A stretch of DNA of 64,000 bases, taken from positions 62,001 to 126,000 of the forward strand of contig NZ_FNCS01000004.1 in NCBI RefSeq assembly GCF_900100665.1. The letters are read 5' to 3'. This document shows, piece after piece, positions 24,121 through 32,578 of the stretch. Both the position numbers and the translations under genes were made by a program. The stretch's first letter is position 1; each line of letters begins with the position of its first letter. The notes below the pieces were generated by a model. That model had not been told where the DNA came from, did no database searches, and saw only the letters and a list, made by a program, of their open reading frames with translations. Origin of the DNA: Pelagibacterium luteolum (GTDB lineage: Bacteria; Pseudomonadota; Alphaproteobacteria; Rhizobiales; Devosiaceae).

Positions 24121-26007
24121 TCAGCGCGCCGGAATGTGTTTGTCCCGGAGAGATCGCTTCTGCGCCGCGATCCGGAACTGCGCATTCGGCGCGCCATAGC
24201 CGGGATATGGCGCCCGGCGCTCGACGATCTCGAAGAAAAACCCGTCGCCATAAAGGGTGGAATAGAGCTGGAAATATTCCCCCTCGCCGTCGCGGTCATA
24301 GAGGATGTTGTTGGCCTCGAGCCGCGCCACGAAATCATTCTCCAGCCCGAACCGCGCCTGCAGATCGGCAAAATAATTGGGCGAGATAACCAGCGGCACG
24401 AACCCGGTCTTGGCCAGCGCCGCGGCGGTCAAAAAGATATCGGACGAGGCAAAGGCGATATGCTGCACCGATGAGCCAAAGCTCTCGGAAATGAAATGCC
24501 CCGCGAGCGTCGAGCGCCGATCCGCACCGTTCAGCGTAAATCGGATCGACCCGTCGGCATTCTCGATCACCTGGCTCCGCACCAGCCCCCCAGGATCGAC
24601 AACATCGAGCATCGGCGTTTTGCGCGTATCGAACAGGCTGGTGTAAAACAGCAGCCAGGTCAGCAACTCCTCGTAGTTCATCGTCTGCCCAAGATGGTCG
24701 ATCCGCGTGATCCCCATATCCACCAGATCACCACCCACCGGCGTAAATTCGGTCTCCCAAACCTTGGCGAGTGCCGTCTTGTCGTCGACAAAATGCATCA
24801 GCCCGCCCCCGACGCCGCGAATGGCCGGGATCCTCAGCTCGCCCGGCCCCACCGGCTGCTCGAACGGCTCCGCCCCCAAAGCCCGTGCCCGCTCGACAGT
24901 CGCTGCAGCATCCTCGACCTTGAGCCCGATATCGCAAACACACGTCCCGTGCATCAGATACGCCGAATGCGCAAACCCCTCACGCTCGGTGTTGACGACG
25001 ATATTGACCCCTCCATTGCGATAAAGATCGACATCCTTGGCGATATGCCGCCCCGCATGCGCAAATCCCATGGACCTCAGCATCGCCCGCAAATCATCCG
25101 CCTCGGTCTCGTTGGCGGCGAACTCGATGAACTCGACCCCCTTGACCGCAATCGGCGCAGGCATGGGCGCAAGCTTGGTCGCAATCGTCGGCTCCGCCCG
25201 CCGCACACCATCCATCAGCGCAATGAGCGAGCGATGCCCATCCGCCGCGATCGCCCCCGGCGATCCGCCACGAAACTGGTCGTTGAAAATCTCCAGCGAC
25301 CACACCCCGTCATACCCCGTCGCCGCCACTGCTTGGGTAAAACCCAACACATCGAGATCGCCCTGTCCCGGCATGTTGCGGAAATGGCGGCTCCAATAGA
25401 GCAAATCCATATCGATCAGCGGTGCATCCGCCAGTTGGACGAAGAAAATCTTGTCGCCGGGAATGGCGCGCAGTGAATGCGGATCGAGCTTCCGCGACAG
25501 GGTGTGGAAGCTATCGACGATGATCCCGACATTGGCGTGGTCGGCGCGCCGAACGATTTCCCAGGCGTCACGATGGTCGTTGACGTGCCGTCCCCACGCC
25601 AGTGCCTCATATCCGATCCTCAGATTGCGCTTTTGCGCCCGCTCACCAAGCTCACGCAGATCGTCGGCGGCCCGGTCGATGCCGCCGAGCGCAGAAGGTG
25701 AGACGTTGGAACAGATCAGCACGAGATCGGTGCCAAGCTCTTCCATCACGTCAAATTTGCGCTCGGCCCTGTCGAATGCGCGGGCCCTATGCGGCTCGGG
25801 AAGTCCTTCGAAATCGCGGAACGGCTGGAATAGCGAAATCTCCAGCCCATGGTCGCGCACCATGCGGCCCACTTCGCGCGGCCCACCATCGAAGGCGAGG
25901 AAATCGTTCTCAAAAATCTCGATCCCGTCAAAACCCGCCGCAGCGATCGCCGCAAGCTTTTCGCGCAGATCGCCACTGATCGATACCGTTGCAATCGAGG
26001 ATTTCAT
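24121..26007 (-). CDS. quiC: 3-dehydroshikimate dehydratase, fusion of TIM-barrel and HPPD-like domains
   Basis: The enzyme dehydrates 3-dehydroshikimate to protocatechuate, the exit step of quinate/shikimate catabolism. Residues 1 to about 280 form a sugar-phosphate-isomerase-like barrel with metal-ligand strands (FDGIEIFENDF, IIVDSFHTLSR, WSLEIFNDQF); about 285-628 are a 4-hydroxyphenylpyruvate-dioxygenase-like VOC region (VEFIEFAAN, RIDHLGQTMNYEELLTWLLFYTSLF, QHIAFASSDIF, YFQLYSTLYGDGFFFEIVERR). This two-domain arrangement and the 628-residue length match Pseudomonas QuiC1. An operator-like palindrome lies 17-30 bases upstream of the ATG. Convergent with msrA. Confidence 0.92.
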   Translation of the reverse strand: MKSSIATVSISGDLREKLAAIAAAGFDGIEIFENDFLAFDGGPREVGRMVRDHGLEISLFQPFRDFEGLPEPHRARAFDRAERKFDVMEELGTDLVLICSNVSPSALGGIDRAADDLRELGERAQKRNLRIGYEALAWGRHVNDHRDAWEIVRRADHANVGIIVDSFHTLSRKLDPHSLRAIPGDKIFFVQLADAPLIDMDLLYWSRHFRNMPGQGDLDVLGFTQAVAATGYDGVWSLEIFNDQFRGGSPGAIAADGHRSLIALMDGVRRAEPTIATKLAPMPAPIAVKGVEFIEFAANETEADDLRAMLRSMGFAHAGRHIAKDVDLYRNGGVNIVVNTEREGFAHSAYLMHGTCVCDIGLKVEDAAATVERARALGAEPFEQPVGPGELRIPAIRGVGGGLMHFVDDKTALAKVWETEFTPVGGDLVDMGITRIDHLGQTMNYEELLTWLLFYTSLFDTRKTPMLDVVDPGGLVRSQVIENADGSIRFTLNGADRRSTLAGHFISESFGSSVQHIAFASSDIFLTAAALAKTGFVPLVISPNYFADLQARFGLENDFVARLEANNILYDRDGEGEYFQLYSTLYGDGFFFEIVERRAPYPGYGAPNAQFRIAAQKRSLRDKHIPAR

Positions 26008-26023
26008 GGTTCACCCAAAACAT

Positions 26024-26037
26024 ACGAACTGTTTCGT
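26024..26037. promoter_or_regulatory. operator copy O3 in the quiC promoter
   Basis: ACGAACTGTTTCGT, followed on the plus strand by ACATT, closely matches the two other copies at 26785 and 28650. On the minus strand it sits just downstream of a plausible quiC promoter: -35 TTGACG (26063-26068) and -10 CAAAAT (26040-26045) with a 17-bp spacer. Binding there would block quiC transcription. Confidence 0.75.
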
Positions 26038-26085
26038 ACATTTTGGACGGCGGACGTGGCGCCGTCAATTGGGCAGGGTTTCGTC

Positions 26086-26748
26086 TCAGATAGCGCTAGG
26101 CTCGGCGACGTAACGCATAACCATGTCGATGACGATCTGGCGCAGGGAATCCTGGGATTGTTCCGCGCCCATGTCGCGACCGAACAGATGCGAGAAGGTC
26201 GCACGATTGGACACATTGAAAAAGCACAGTGCGCTGATCTGCCAGTGAATTTCCAGCGGATCGAGCCCTGCTCGGAACTGGCCCTGCGCAACGCCCGCCT
26301 CATAGAGCGCCTCGATGCGGGCGATGGCCGTCTGATTAACCGCCTTCAACGCATCGGAGCGATCCATGTAGCGGCCCGAATGGATGTTCTCGATCATCAC
26401 CATGCGAATGAAGTCTTCATGCTGGGCGTGATGGTCGAAGGTAAAACCAACCAGCCGCTTGAGGCCCTCGATCGGTGGCAGGCTCTCGATGTCGAGTTCG
26501 GCTTCGCCCTCGCGTACCACCCGATAGGCGTTCTCGAGAGCGCTGACGTAGAGCCCTTCCTTGTCGCCGAAATAGTAGTAGATCATCCGCTTGGAAGCCC
26601 GCGTCTTTTCGGCGATCTCATCGATGCGTGCACCGGCTAATCCGTTGAGCGCAAATTCGTTTGAGGCGACCTCGATGATGTTGCGCCGCGTGCCCTCCGG
26701 GTCCTGCTGGCGGCGTCCGGTCTTCTTGTCGGTCTCGGTATCGCTCAC
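26086..26748 (-). CDS. TetR-family regulator, likely repressor of the quinate/shikimate genes
   Basis: A TetR HTH occupies the N-terminus: TRRNIIEVASNEFALNGLAGARIDEIAEKTRASKRMIYYYFGDKEGLY, followed by an all-helical ligand domain of TetR length (PPIEGLKRLVGFTF...). I choose the GTG at 26748 (VSDTETDKK) because AGAAGAGAAG lies at proper distance; the ATG at 26802 is inside the operator and -10 region. The gene is flanked by quiC and the dehydrogenase gene. Three matching operators around it suggest it controls itself, quiC, the dehydrogenase and the TRAP operon, probably responding to a pathway intermediate. Confidence 0.88.
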   Translation of the reverse strand: MSDTETDKKTGRRQQDPEGTRRNIIEVASNEFALNGLAGARIDEIAEKTRASKRMIYYYFGDKEGLYVSALENAYRVVREGEAELDIESLPPIEGLKRLVGFTFDHHAQHEDFIRMVMIENIHSGRYMDRSDALKAVNQTAIARIEALYEAGVAQGQFRAGLDPLEIHWQISALCFFNVSNRATFSHLFGRDMGAEQSQDSLRQIVIDMVMRYVAEPSAI

Positions 26749-26776
26749 GGCTTCTCTTCTCGCCTTTCGCGGCAGA

Positions 26777-26803
26777 TTGACTAAACTAACTAGTTCGTAC
26801 ATT
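26777..26803 (+). promoter_or_regulatory. operator copy O1 (26785-26798) within the dehydrogenase promoter
   Basis: ACTAACTAGTTCGT at 26785-26798 differs from the perfect copy O2 by one base. It lies between TTGACT (26777-26782) and TACATT (26798-26803), a -35/-10 like pair with a 15-bp spacer driving the dehydrogenase gene, and is also just upstream of the divergent TetR start. Confidence 0.75.
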
Positions 26804-26918
26804 AATGCGCATGCTACGTCTGCATTTAGGTCGAGACGCCATCAAAAGACAAGGGCGGGTCGCGCCCACCAAAGGTGCGTGCATGGGCGCTCTCCCAACC
26901 CATCAAGGAGCCAACGGC

Positions 26919-27803
26919 ATGGACACTCTCACCAGAGGGTTGGCGGAATTCATCAATCTCAGTGCAAAAGGTGCGGTCCATATCGGCCTCTTGGGGCGCG
27001 GCATTGGCGCCTCACTCTCACCCGTCATGCATAGACGTGAAGGCCAGCGACAAGGACTCGACTACCACTACCATCTCATCGATTTCGATGCGTTGGGTCT
27101 TGGCGACCACGACCTTGGCGATGTCGTTGCTTTGCTTGAACGCGTTGGTTTTGCGGGCCTTAATATAACCCATCCGTTCAAGCAGTCGATCCTGTCACAT
27201 CTGTCTGCGCTCTCTCCGCAGGCCGAGGCAATCGGAGCGGTGAACACCGTTATTTTCTCGTCCGATGGGCGTAAGGGACACAACACCGACTGTTGGGGAT
27301 TCGCGGAAAGTTTTCGACTCGGCCTCCCAGATGTGTCCCGACGCCGAGTGCTGCAGATGGGTGCAGGCGGGGCTGGCGCCGCGGTTGCTCATGCGTTGCT
27401 TGAGGTCGGCGTAAGTGAACTCGATATTTTCGACGTCGAGGGTGCCCGCGCCGCCGCGCTGGCCGAACAGATCTCTTCCCTAGGCAAATCTGCCAAAGCA
27501 GTTTCAAGCCCCTTGGTGGCACTGGCGGGTGCCGATGGCGTGGTCAATGCAACACCGATCGGCATGACGAAATATCCCGGCTACCCCATCGATCCCGAGG
27601 CCCTGTCGCCGCGGCAATGGGTGGCCGACATAATCTATTTCCCGCGCATTACGCCGCTGATTGAGGTGGCGAGCGCCCGCGGTTGCGCGACATTGCCTGG
27701 ATCGGGAATGGCAATTTTTCAGGCCGTCAGGGCGTTCGAACTCTTCACCGGACGTGCCCCCTCGCGCGACGACATGGCGAGAACGTTCGAAGCGGCAGCC
27801 TAA
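26919..27803 (+). CDS. shikimate/quinate dehydrogenase (AroE family, catabolic)
   Basis: The 294-residue protein carries AroE motifs: GASLSPVMH (substrate SxS pocket), NITHPFKQ with the catalytic Lys, AIGAVNTV, GHNTDCWGF with the catalytic Asp, the NAD(P) loop GAGGAGAAVAHALL, NATPIGM and a C-terminal GSGMAIFQAVRAFELF. Catabolic members oxidise quinate or shikimate with NAD. AAGGAG 8 bases before the ATG at 26919 fixes the start; upstream ATGs at 26805 and 26883 lack it. Position between quiC/TetR and the TRAP operon points to catabolism rather than aromatic biosynthesis. Confidence 0.88.
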   Translation: MDTLTRGLAEFINLSAKGAVHIGLLGRGIGASLSPVMHRREGQRQGLDYHYHLIDFDALGLGDHDLGDVVALLERVGFAGLNITHPFKQSILSHLSALSPQAEAIGAVNTVIFSSDGRKGHNTDCWGFAESFRLGLPDVSRRRVLQMGAGGAGAAVAHALLEVGVSELDIFDVEGARAAALAEQISSLGKSAKAVSSPLVALAGADGVVNATPIGMTKYPGYPIDPEALSPRQWVADIIYFPRITPLIEVASARGCATLPGSGMAIFQAVRAFELFTGRAPSRDDMARTFEAAA

Positions 27804-28489
27804 AGTTTTCCAGTGCTCAGGATATGATCAATACCTGCATGGATATGTGCAGCGAGCTTGGCTTGTGCCCCAGCGACATCCCGGGCCAGCGCGAAATCGA
27901 AAAGTTCGCGGTGATCGTGGGAAACGCCATCGCCACGAAAGCTTGCCGCCAGCAAATGATAGCGCATGAACCGGTCGAAGATTGATTGATGGATCGCAAG
28001 GAGGGATTTGGATCCGCACGCCGCGATCAGCGAATGATGAAAGGCGAAGTCGTATTTGATCCACTCGAAGGTCCGGTTCTTGTCGCCTGCCAGAAGCGCC
28101 CGCTCAATCGAAGAGAGCTTGTGGTGCGCGGCAACGACATCAGCCTCCCAGTCGAGATCACCAGATGCAAAAGAGAGTGCCAAAGCATGATTTTCGAGAA
28201 CCAGGCGCAAATCGCCGACTTCGCGAAGATTGTCGACTGAAGCTGGGCTGACTTCAAACCCGCGCTGCCCCTCAGCAATCACGAGATCTTCGGTCGTCAG
28301 CCGGTTGAGGATTTCGCGCAGGGTGGAGACACTGACGCCGTACTGGCTCTTGAGACGCTCGAGCTTGAGCTTTTGCCCCGGCTTTAGCTCGCCCGATATA
28401 ATGTCGCTGCGAATTCTACGAAACGCCTGCTCCCCTACGGTGTCCGATGTTTCGTCGTGGCCATCATGCATAAGTTTCGTACCGCTCAT
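27800..28489 (-). CDS. GntR-family (FCD/FadR subfamily) transcription regulator
   Basis: The winged HTH is visible: FRRIRSDIISGELKPGQKLKLERLKSQYGVSVSTLREILNRLTTEDLV, followed by an FCD ligand domain with metal-site-like histidines (DFAFHHSLIAACGS, ..HRELFDFALARD, AAHIHAGID). The ATG at 28489 (MSGTKLMHD) has GGGAG upstream; the frame continues to 28519. Its stop overlaps the dehydrogenase stop region by 4 bases, so the two genes converge. It is divergent from the TRAP operon and is a second candidate regulator of it, besides TetR. Confidence 0.87.
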   Translation of the reverse strand: MSGTKLMHDGHDETSDTVGEQAFRRIRSDIISGELKPGQKLKLERLKSQYGVSVSTLREILNRLTTEDLVIAEGQRGFEVSPASVDNLREVGDLRLVLENHALALSFASGDLDWEADVVAAHHKLSSIERALLAGDKNRTFEWIKYDFAFHHSLIAACGSKSLLAIHQSIFDRFMRYHLLAASFRGDGVSHDHRELFDFALARDVAGAQAKLAAHIHAGIDHILSTGKL

Positions 28490-28564
28490 ATTCGGCTCCC
28501 TTAGGCGCCTTACTGCCATGGAGTGCCATTTTTGTCATCACATCGATATCACAGGTCGAGCACC

Positions 28565-28598
28565 TTTCGTATGAGATTTTTAAAATTGACATATGAAA
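28565..28598. promoter_or_regulatory. imperfect inverted repeat upstream of GntR gene, candidate GntR operator
   Basis: TTTCGTATG (28565-28573) and CATATGAAA (28590-28598) are near-complementary arms in the gap between the GntR and TRAP genes. The spacing is wide for FadR-type sites, so the proposal rests on symmetry and position alone. Confidence 0.3.
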
Positions 28599-28640
28599 TG
28601 GGTCTCGCTAGATGAGTTTGCGGGCCGACAGGAAACCTGC

Positions 28641-28668
28641 TTGACATAAACGAACTAGTTCGTACATT
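28641..28668 (+). promoter_or_regulatory. operator copy O2 (28650-28663) within the TRAP-operon promoter
   Basis: ACGAACTAGTTCGT at 28650-28663 is a perfect 14-bp palindrome between TTGACA (28641-28646) and TACATT (28663-28668), which make a good -35/-10 pair with a 16-bp spacer. A repressor bound here would block the promoter of the transporter operon. Same sequence family as O1 and O3. Confidence 0.82.
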
Positions 28669-28749
28669 TGGAAATCGGCTCTTAGGAGGAGTGTGCCGCG
28701 CATAAAGTGGCGCGCCGTTATCGGGCCGGGTTGAAACAGGAGGAAGATC

Positions 28750-29739
28750 GTGACGATTCTCAAGCTTACCCGCCGTGCCACAATGCTCGGTTCGGTTGCG
28801 CTCGCTGCAGCACTCTCGCTGCCGGCATTGGCTCAGGATGCGCAGCAACTGCGCTTCTCCGCGGTGTTCTCGGACCAGGACATTCGTGCGCAGATGATGA
28901 CTCAACTCGCCGATTCCGTGCGCGACTTCGCAACTATCGAGCCCTATTTCGGAGGCACTCTTTTCCGTCAGGGTACCGAGCTCGTTGCGCTGCAGCGCGG
29001 CAATCTGGAAATGAGCAACATTGCACCCCAGGATATCTCCAACCAGATCCCCGAGTGGTCGCTTCTGACGTCGGCCTATCTGTTCCGCGACGCAGACCAT
29101 GTGCGGACATTCTTCGACAGCGAGATCGGCGATCAGTTCAAGCAGATGGCTGAAGAGCAACTCGGCATCCGCGTCCTTGGCCCTACCTATTTTGGCGCGC
29201 GTCACGTAGGTCTTCGCGGCGACCGTGAGGTCAACACGCCGGCAGATCTCAACGGTGTCCGCTTGCGTATGCCTGGCGGCGATGCCTGGCAGTTCCTTGG
29301 TACCTCGATCGGTGCGAGCCCGACGCCAATGGATTATGCCGAGGTCTACACTGGCCTTCAGACCGGCGCGATCGATGGACAGGACAACCCGCTTCCCAAC
29401 GTCCAGAACATGAGTTTCTTTGAAGTGATGGACCAGATCGTTCTCACCTCGCATCTGGTCGGTTTCGACCTGCTGGTGATTTCCAACGAAGCCTGGGATG
29501 CCATGTCTCCAGAGGACCAGGAAGCTTTCCAGGCGGCAGCCGATGAGGCGATCGACTGGAGCCAGAACATGCATCTGGAAATGGAAGCAAACCTCGTTGC
29601 CCAGTTCGAAGAAGCGGGTCTCAATATATATGAACCTGACCAGGACGCGTTCCGCGCCTACGCCCAGGAGCAGTATCTGAACTCCGACATTTCCGCGAGT
29701 TGGCCCGAAGGCGCTCTGGAAGCGATCAACGCCCTCTGA
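28750..29739 (+). CDS. dctP: TRAP transporter solute-binding protein (DctP), probably quinate/shikimate
   Basis: The 329-residue protein has an N-terminal export signal (MLGSVALAAALSLPALAQ, preceded by an Arg pair), then the DctP fold: QLRFSAVFSDQD, GNLEMSNIAPQDIS, RVLGPTYFGARHVGL and the signature MRMPGGDAWQFLGTSIGASPTPMDYAEVYTGLQTGAIDGQDNPLPN, which holds the carboxylate-binding Arg and Asn region. DctP proteins bind organic acids in the periplasm. The cluster suggests quinate or shikimate as ligand. AGGAGG precedes the ATG. Confidence 0.93.
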   Translation: MTILKLTRRATMLGSVALAAALSLPALAQDAQQLRFSAVFSDQDIRAQMMTQLADSVRDFATIEPYFGGTLFRQGTELVALQRGNLEMSNIAPQDISNQIPEWSLLTSAYLFRDADHVRTFFDSEIGDQFKQMAEEQLGIRVLGPTYFGARHVGLRGDREVNTPADLNGVRLRMPGGDAWQFLGTSIGASPTPMDYAEVYTGLQTGAIDGQDNPLPNVQNMSFFEVMDQIVLTSHLVGFDLLVISNEAWDAMSPEDQEAFQAAADEAIDWSQNMHLEMEANLVAQFEEAGLNIYEPDQDAFRAYAQEQYLNSDISASWPEGALEAINAL

Positions 29740-29750
29740 TCTGAGCGGAC

Positions 29751-29778
29751 GGGCGCCGTGACAATTACCGCGGCGCCC
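29751..29778 (+). terminator. stem-loop after dctP
   Basis: GGGCGCCG (29751-29758) pairs with CGGCGCCC (29771-29778) around a 12-base loop, 12 bases after the dctP stop and before dctQ. It may act as a partial terminator or 3' stabiliser that raises binding-protein mRNA over the membrane genes. Confidence 0.6.
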
Positions 29779-29840
29779 ATTCCGTATTTTCCTTGATGCC
29801 GAACCGGTACTAGTGGCGCACGTCGTCGCGAGGGGAGGAG

Positions 29841-30347
29841 ATGTTAATGTCGGGATTTTTGCGCGCCGGCCGATGGCTCACCGCCCGGGCCGAAAACGTT
29901 CTGGCCGCCATGCTGGCGTTGATGTTCGTTCTGTTCATCTTGCAGATCATCTTCCGCTACGTTTTGAACCTATCGGGCGGCTGGGCGTATGAACTCAGCG
30001 CCATCCTTTGGGTTTGGATCGTCCTGTTTGGCGCAAGTTTCGTGCTGCGCAAGCGTGATGAAGTCCGGCTCGACATTATCTACAGTTCCGTCGCACCGAG
30101 GGTGAGGCGCGTCATGACCCTCATTTTCGCACTGGCAACCGTAACGTTGCTGTGCATCGGGCTACCGGCCATCGCCGACTACGTTCTGTTCATGAAAATC
30201 GAGCGGACGGCCTACCTCAAGCTCCGCTACGACCACGTGTATTCCATCTTTATCGTCTTCACCGTCGTAACGATCATCCGCTATATCTGGATTGCCGGCG
30301 TCGCTGTCTGGGGCAAGGACGATGACGAAGAAAGCCCGGCACAATGA
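29841..30347 (+). CDS. dctQ: TRAP transporter small membrane subunit (DctQ)
   Basis: About 168 residues with four predicted transmembrane helices (AMLALMFVLFILQIIFRYVL, WAYELSAILWVWIVLFGASFVL, LIFALATVTLLCIGLPAIADYVLF, YSIFIVFTVVTIIRYIWIAG), as in DctQ. The RKRDEVRLDI loop between helices 2 and 3 is typical. AGGGGAGGAG supports the ATG at 29841 or the one at 29847. The stop overlaps the dctM start (ATGA). Confidence 0.92.
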   Translation: MLMSGFLRAGRWLTARAENVLAAMLALMFVLFILQIIFRYVLNLSGGWAYELSAILWVWIVLFGASFVLRKRDEVRLDIIYSSVAPRVRRVMTLIFALATVTLLCIGLPAIADYVLFMKIERTAYLKLRYDHVYSIFIVFTVVTIIRYIWIAGVAVWGKDDDEESPAQ

Positions 30348-31648
30348 GCGTAATCACCGATCCGTTCTTTCTCTGCATCGCATCCATTCTCATCCTGGCG
30401 ATCATCGGTCTGCCCATCGGGTTGTCGATGATTGTTGGCTCGGTCCTTTATCTGTTCCTCTCCGGGCTCGACATGGGGATCGTTGCCGAGCAGTTCATGA
30501 ACCGGATGTATTCCAATTACATTATCCTGGCCGTGCCTCTGTTCATTCTGGCGGCCGAATTCATGAACACTGGGTCGCTCTCTGATCGACTGCTGACTTG
30601 GTGCAACGCGGTGGTCGGGCGGTTCCGTGGCGGCCTGGCACAGGTCAATGTTCTGCAATCGATCGTCTTTGCAGGCATGTCCGGTTCGGCGCTGGCCGAC
30701 GCGGCTGGGACCGGAAAGATGGTCCATTCGCTGATGACGCGCGATGGCCGATACACCTCTTCCTTTGCCGCTGCATTGACCGCCGCCTCGGCGGTGATCG
30801 GGCCGATCATTCCGCCGTCAATCCCGATGGTGTTCTATGCGCTGGTTTCAGACACCTCGATCGGCTTTCTGTTCCTCGCGGGGGTAATTCCCGGCCTGAT
30901 CATGGGCATAACGCAAGCGATCGTTGTTTACATTCAGGCGCGGCGGCAGAACTTCCCGGTTGAAAAGCCGGTTCCGCTACGCGAAATCCCGAAAATCACC
31001 TGGTATTCGCTGCCTGCGCTGATGCTGCCCGTCGTGTTGATGTACTGCATCTATTCGGGCGTGACGACGCCAACCGAGGCCGCGGCGGTGGCAGCAGCTT
31101 ACGCCCTGATCGTTTCGGCGGTGCTTTATCGTGGGATTTCCTGGAACGGGCTCTATACCTCGCTTCTCAGCAGCGCCAAGACGACGGTTTCGATTGGCAT
31201 GCTGATCGGCGGTGCGCTGGTTCTCAACTATGTTGTAACTGTAGAAAATATCCCCGCAAGCCTGAGCGTCCTGCTCACCCAATGGGATCTCGATCCGATC
31301 ACCTTCCTCATCGTCGTCAATATCCTGCTGCTGCTGCTCGGATGCGTGCTCGAAGGTACCGCCATCATCCTGATTATCGTACCCGTCCTTGTCCCGTCCG
31401 CCGCCGCGCTTGGTATCGATCTGGTCCATTTCGGGGTCGTGGTGGTGGTCAATGTCATGATCGGGCTGATTACCCCACCCTATGGCATGCTGCTCTTCGT
31501 GATGAACACGATATCAGGCGCCAAGCTCAGTGACATTATCAAGGACACCATGCCGTTCCTGCTGGCCCTCATTGTGTCCCTCCTGGTGTTCACTTTCGTG
31601 CCTGACACCGTCCTCTGGCTGCCTCGCTTGATGGGCTACCAAGGCTAG
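30344..31648 (+). CDS. dctM: TRAP transporter large permease (DctM)
   Basis: The 434-residue protein is a 12-helix-type DctM permease that carries the sodium-driven transport. Recognisable blocks: GLPIGLSMIVGSVLYL, NYIILAVPLFILAAEFMNTG, GMSGSALADAAGTGKMV, ASAVIGPIIPPSIPMVFYAL, PTEAAAVAAAYAL and LGCVLEGTAIILIIVPVL with GLITPPYGMLLFV near the end. Together with dctP and dctQ it forms one operon, translationally coupled to dctQ by a 4-base overlap. Confidence 0.95.
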   Translation: MSVITDPFFLCIASILILAIIGLPIGLSMIVGSVLYLFLSGLDMGIVAEQFMNRMYSNYIILAVPLFILAAEFMNTGSLSDRLLTWCNAVVGRFRGGLAQVNVLQSIVFAGMSGSALADAAGTGKMVHSLMTRDGRYTSSFAAALTAASAVIGPIIPPSIPMVFYALVSDTSIGFLFLAGVIPGLIMGITQAIVVYIQARRQNFPVEKPVPLREIPKITWYSLPALMLPVVLMYCIYSGVTTPTEAAAVAAAYALIVSAVLYRGISWNGLYTSLLSSAKTTVSIGMLIGGALVLNYVVTVENIPASLSVLLTQWDLDPITFLIVVNILLLLLGCVLEGTAIILIIVPVLVPSAAALGIDLVHFGVVVVVNVMIGLITPPYGMLLFVMNTISGAKLSDIIKDTMPFLLALIVSLLVFTFVPDTVLWLPRLMGYQG

Positions 31649-31729
31649 GGCGTTGCACGAGCCAAACCTATCGTGGAGGCCGGTCGGCGCTGAGGTTGCG
31701 CCGCGTGGTCCCGTCTTTCGGAAAGAACC

Positions 31730-32170
31730 ATGACAAAACCCATCTATGTCCTCAACGGCCCAAATCTCAATCGCCTTGGCCTGCGTGAGCCCGAGATTTA
31801 TGGCAAGACCACCTTGGCCGAAGTTGAGCAATTCTGTCGCGATGCGGCGGGCGACCGCGCCGTACAGTTCCAACAGACTAACAGCGAGGAAAAGCTGATC
31901 GATTGGGTGCACGAGGCGATCGATGCCGCTGCCGGCATCGTCATCAACCCCGCTGCGTTCACATTTACATCCCTAGCGCTTTTTGATGCCCTGAAGATGT
32001 TTCCTGGTCCCATCATCGAGTTGCACATCACCAATGTGCACAAGCGCGAGCAGGTCTATCACCACTCTCATGTATCGCGTGTTGCGACAGCGGTTATGGC
32101 GGGCTTTGGTGCCGAGGGGTACGCTCTAGCGGTAAGTGCGATCTGCGCCCGCAAGGATTTGCTGGATTAG
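31730..32170 (+). CDS. aroQ: type II 3-dehydroquinate dehydratase
   Basis: The 146-residue enzyme converts 3-dehydroquinate to 3-dehydroshikimate. Type II hallmarks are complete: LNGPNLNRLGLREPEIYG (catalytic Tyr and Arg), QTNSEEKLIDWVHEA, NPAAFTFTSLALFDAL and the ELHITNVHKREQVYHHS region. Placement after the TRAP genes, in the locus with quiC and the dehydrogenase, marks it as the catabolic copy (QuiB function). It starts 82 bases after dctM and 9 bases before the GlcG-like gene. Confidence 0.95.
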   Translation: MTKPIYVLNGPNLNRLGLREPEIYGKTTLAEVEQFCRDAAGDRAVQFQQTNSEEKLIDWVHEAIDAAAGIVINPAAFTFTSLALFDALKMFPGPIIELHITNVHKREQVYHHSHVSRVATAVMAGFGAEGYALAVSAICARKDLLD

Positions 32171-32179
32171 GCGAGTCGC

Positions 32180-32578
32180 ATGGATCGCCTCACGCTTGCG
32201 CTTGCTCGGGACATCGCAGAGGCCGTGATCGTTCGGGCGCGCGAGAACCACTTTGCCCTCGCGGTGGCGATCGTCGATCCTGGGGGCTGGCCGCGCCTGC
32301 AGCTTTTGATGGACGGCGCATTTCCAGCAGCCGGTGATGCGGCGCTCGCCAAGGCGCGGACGGCAGCACTTTATCGTCGACCGACCTCGACATTTTCGGA
32401 ACGCGTCAAGCAAGGCATGCCGCTGGCCCATTTGCCCCATGTGGTTCCTCTCGGCGGCGGCGTTCCGCTCCTCCGCCAAGGCTCCATCTACGCCGCCCTC
32501 GGCGTCAGCGGTGCGTTCGAGGATAGCGAAACTGCACTCGCGGAAGACGTGGCAGCGGCCTTTTCGGACGTGCGCTAG
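32180..32578 (+). CDS. GlcG/HbpS-family protein (132 aa)
   Basis: The protein matches the GlcG/HbpS (DUF336) family: LTLALARDIAEAVIVRARENHFALAVAIVDPGGWPRLQLLMDGA, KARTAALYRRPTS and PLGGGVPLLRQGSIYAALGVSG. Members bind haem or cobalamin, or serve as small accessory proteins in organic-acid operons such as glc. It is the last gene of the TRAP-aroQ unit, 9 bases after aroQ. Its biochemical task here is unknown. Confidence 0.85.
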   Translation: MDRLTLALARDIAEAVIVRARENHFALAVAIVDPGGWPRLQLLMDGAFPAAGDAALAKARTAALYRRPTSTFSERVKQGMPLAHLPHVVPLGGGVPLLRQGSIYAALGVSGAFEDSETALAEDVAAAFSDVR

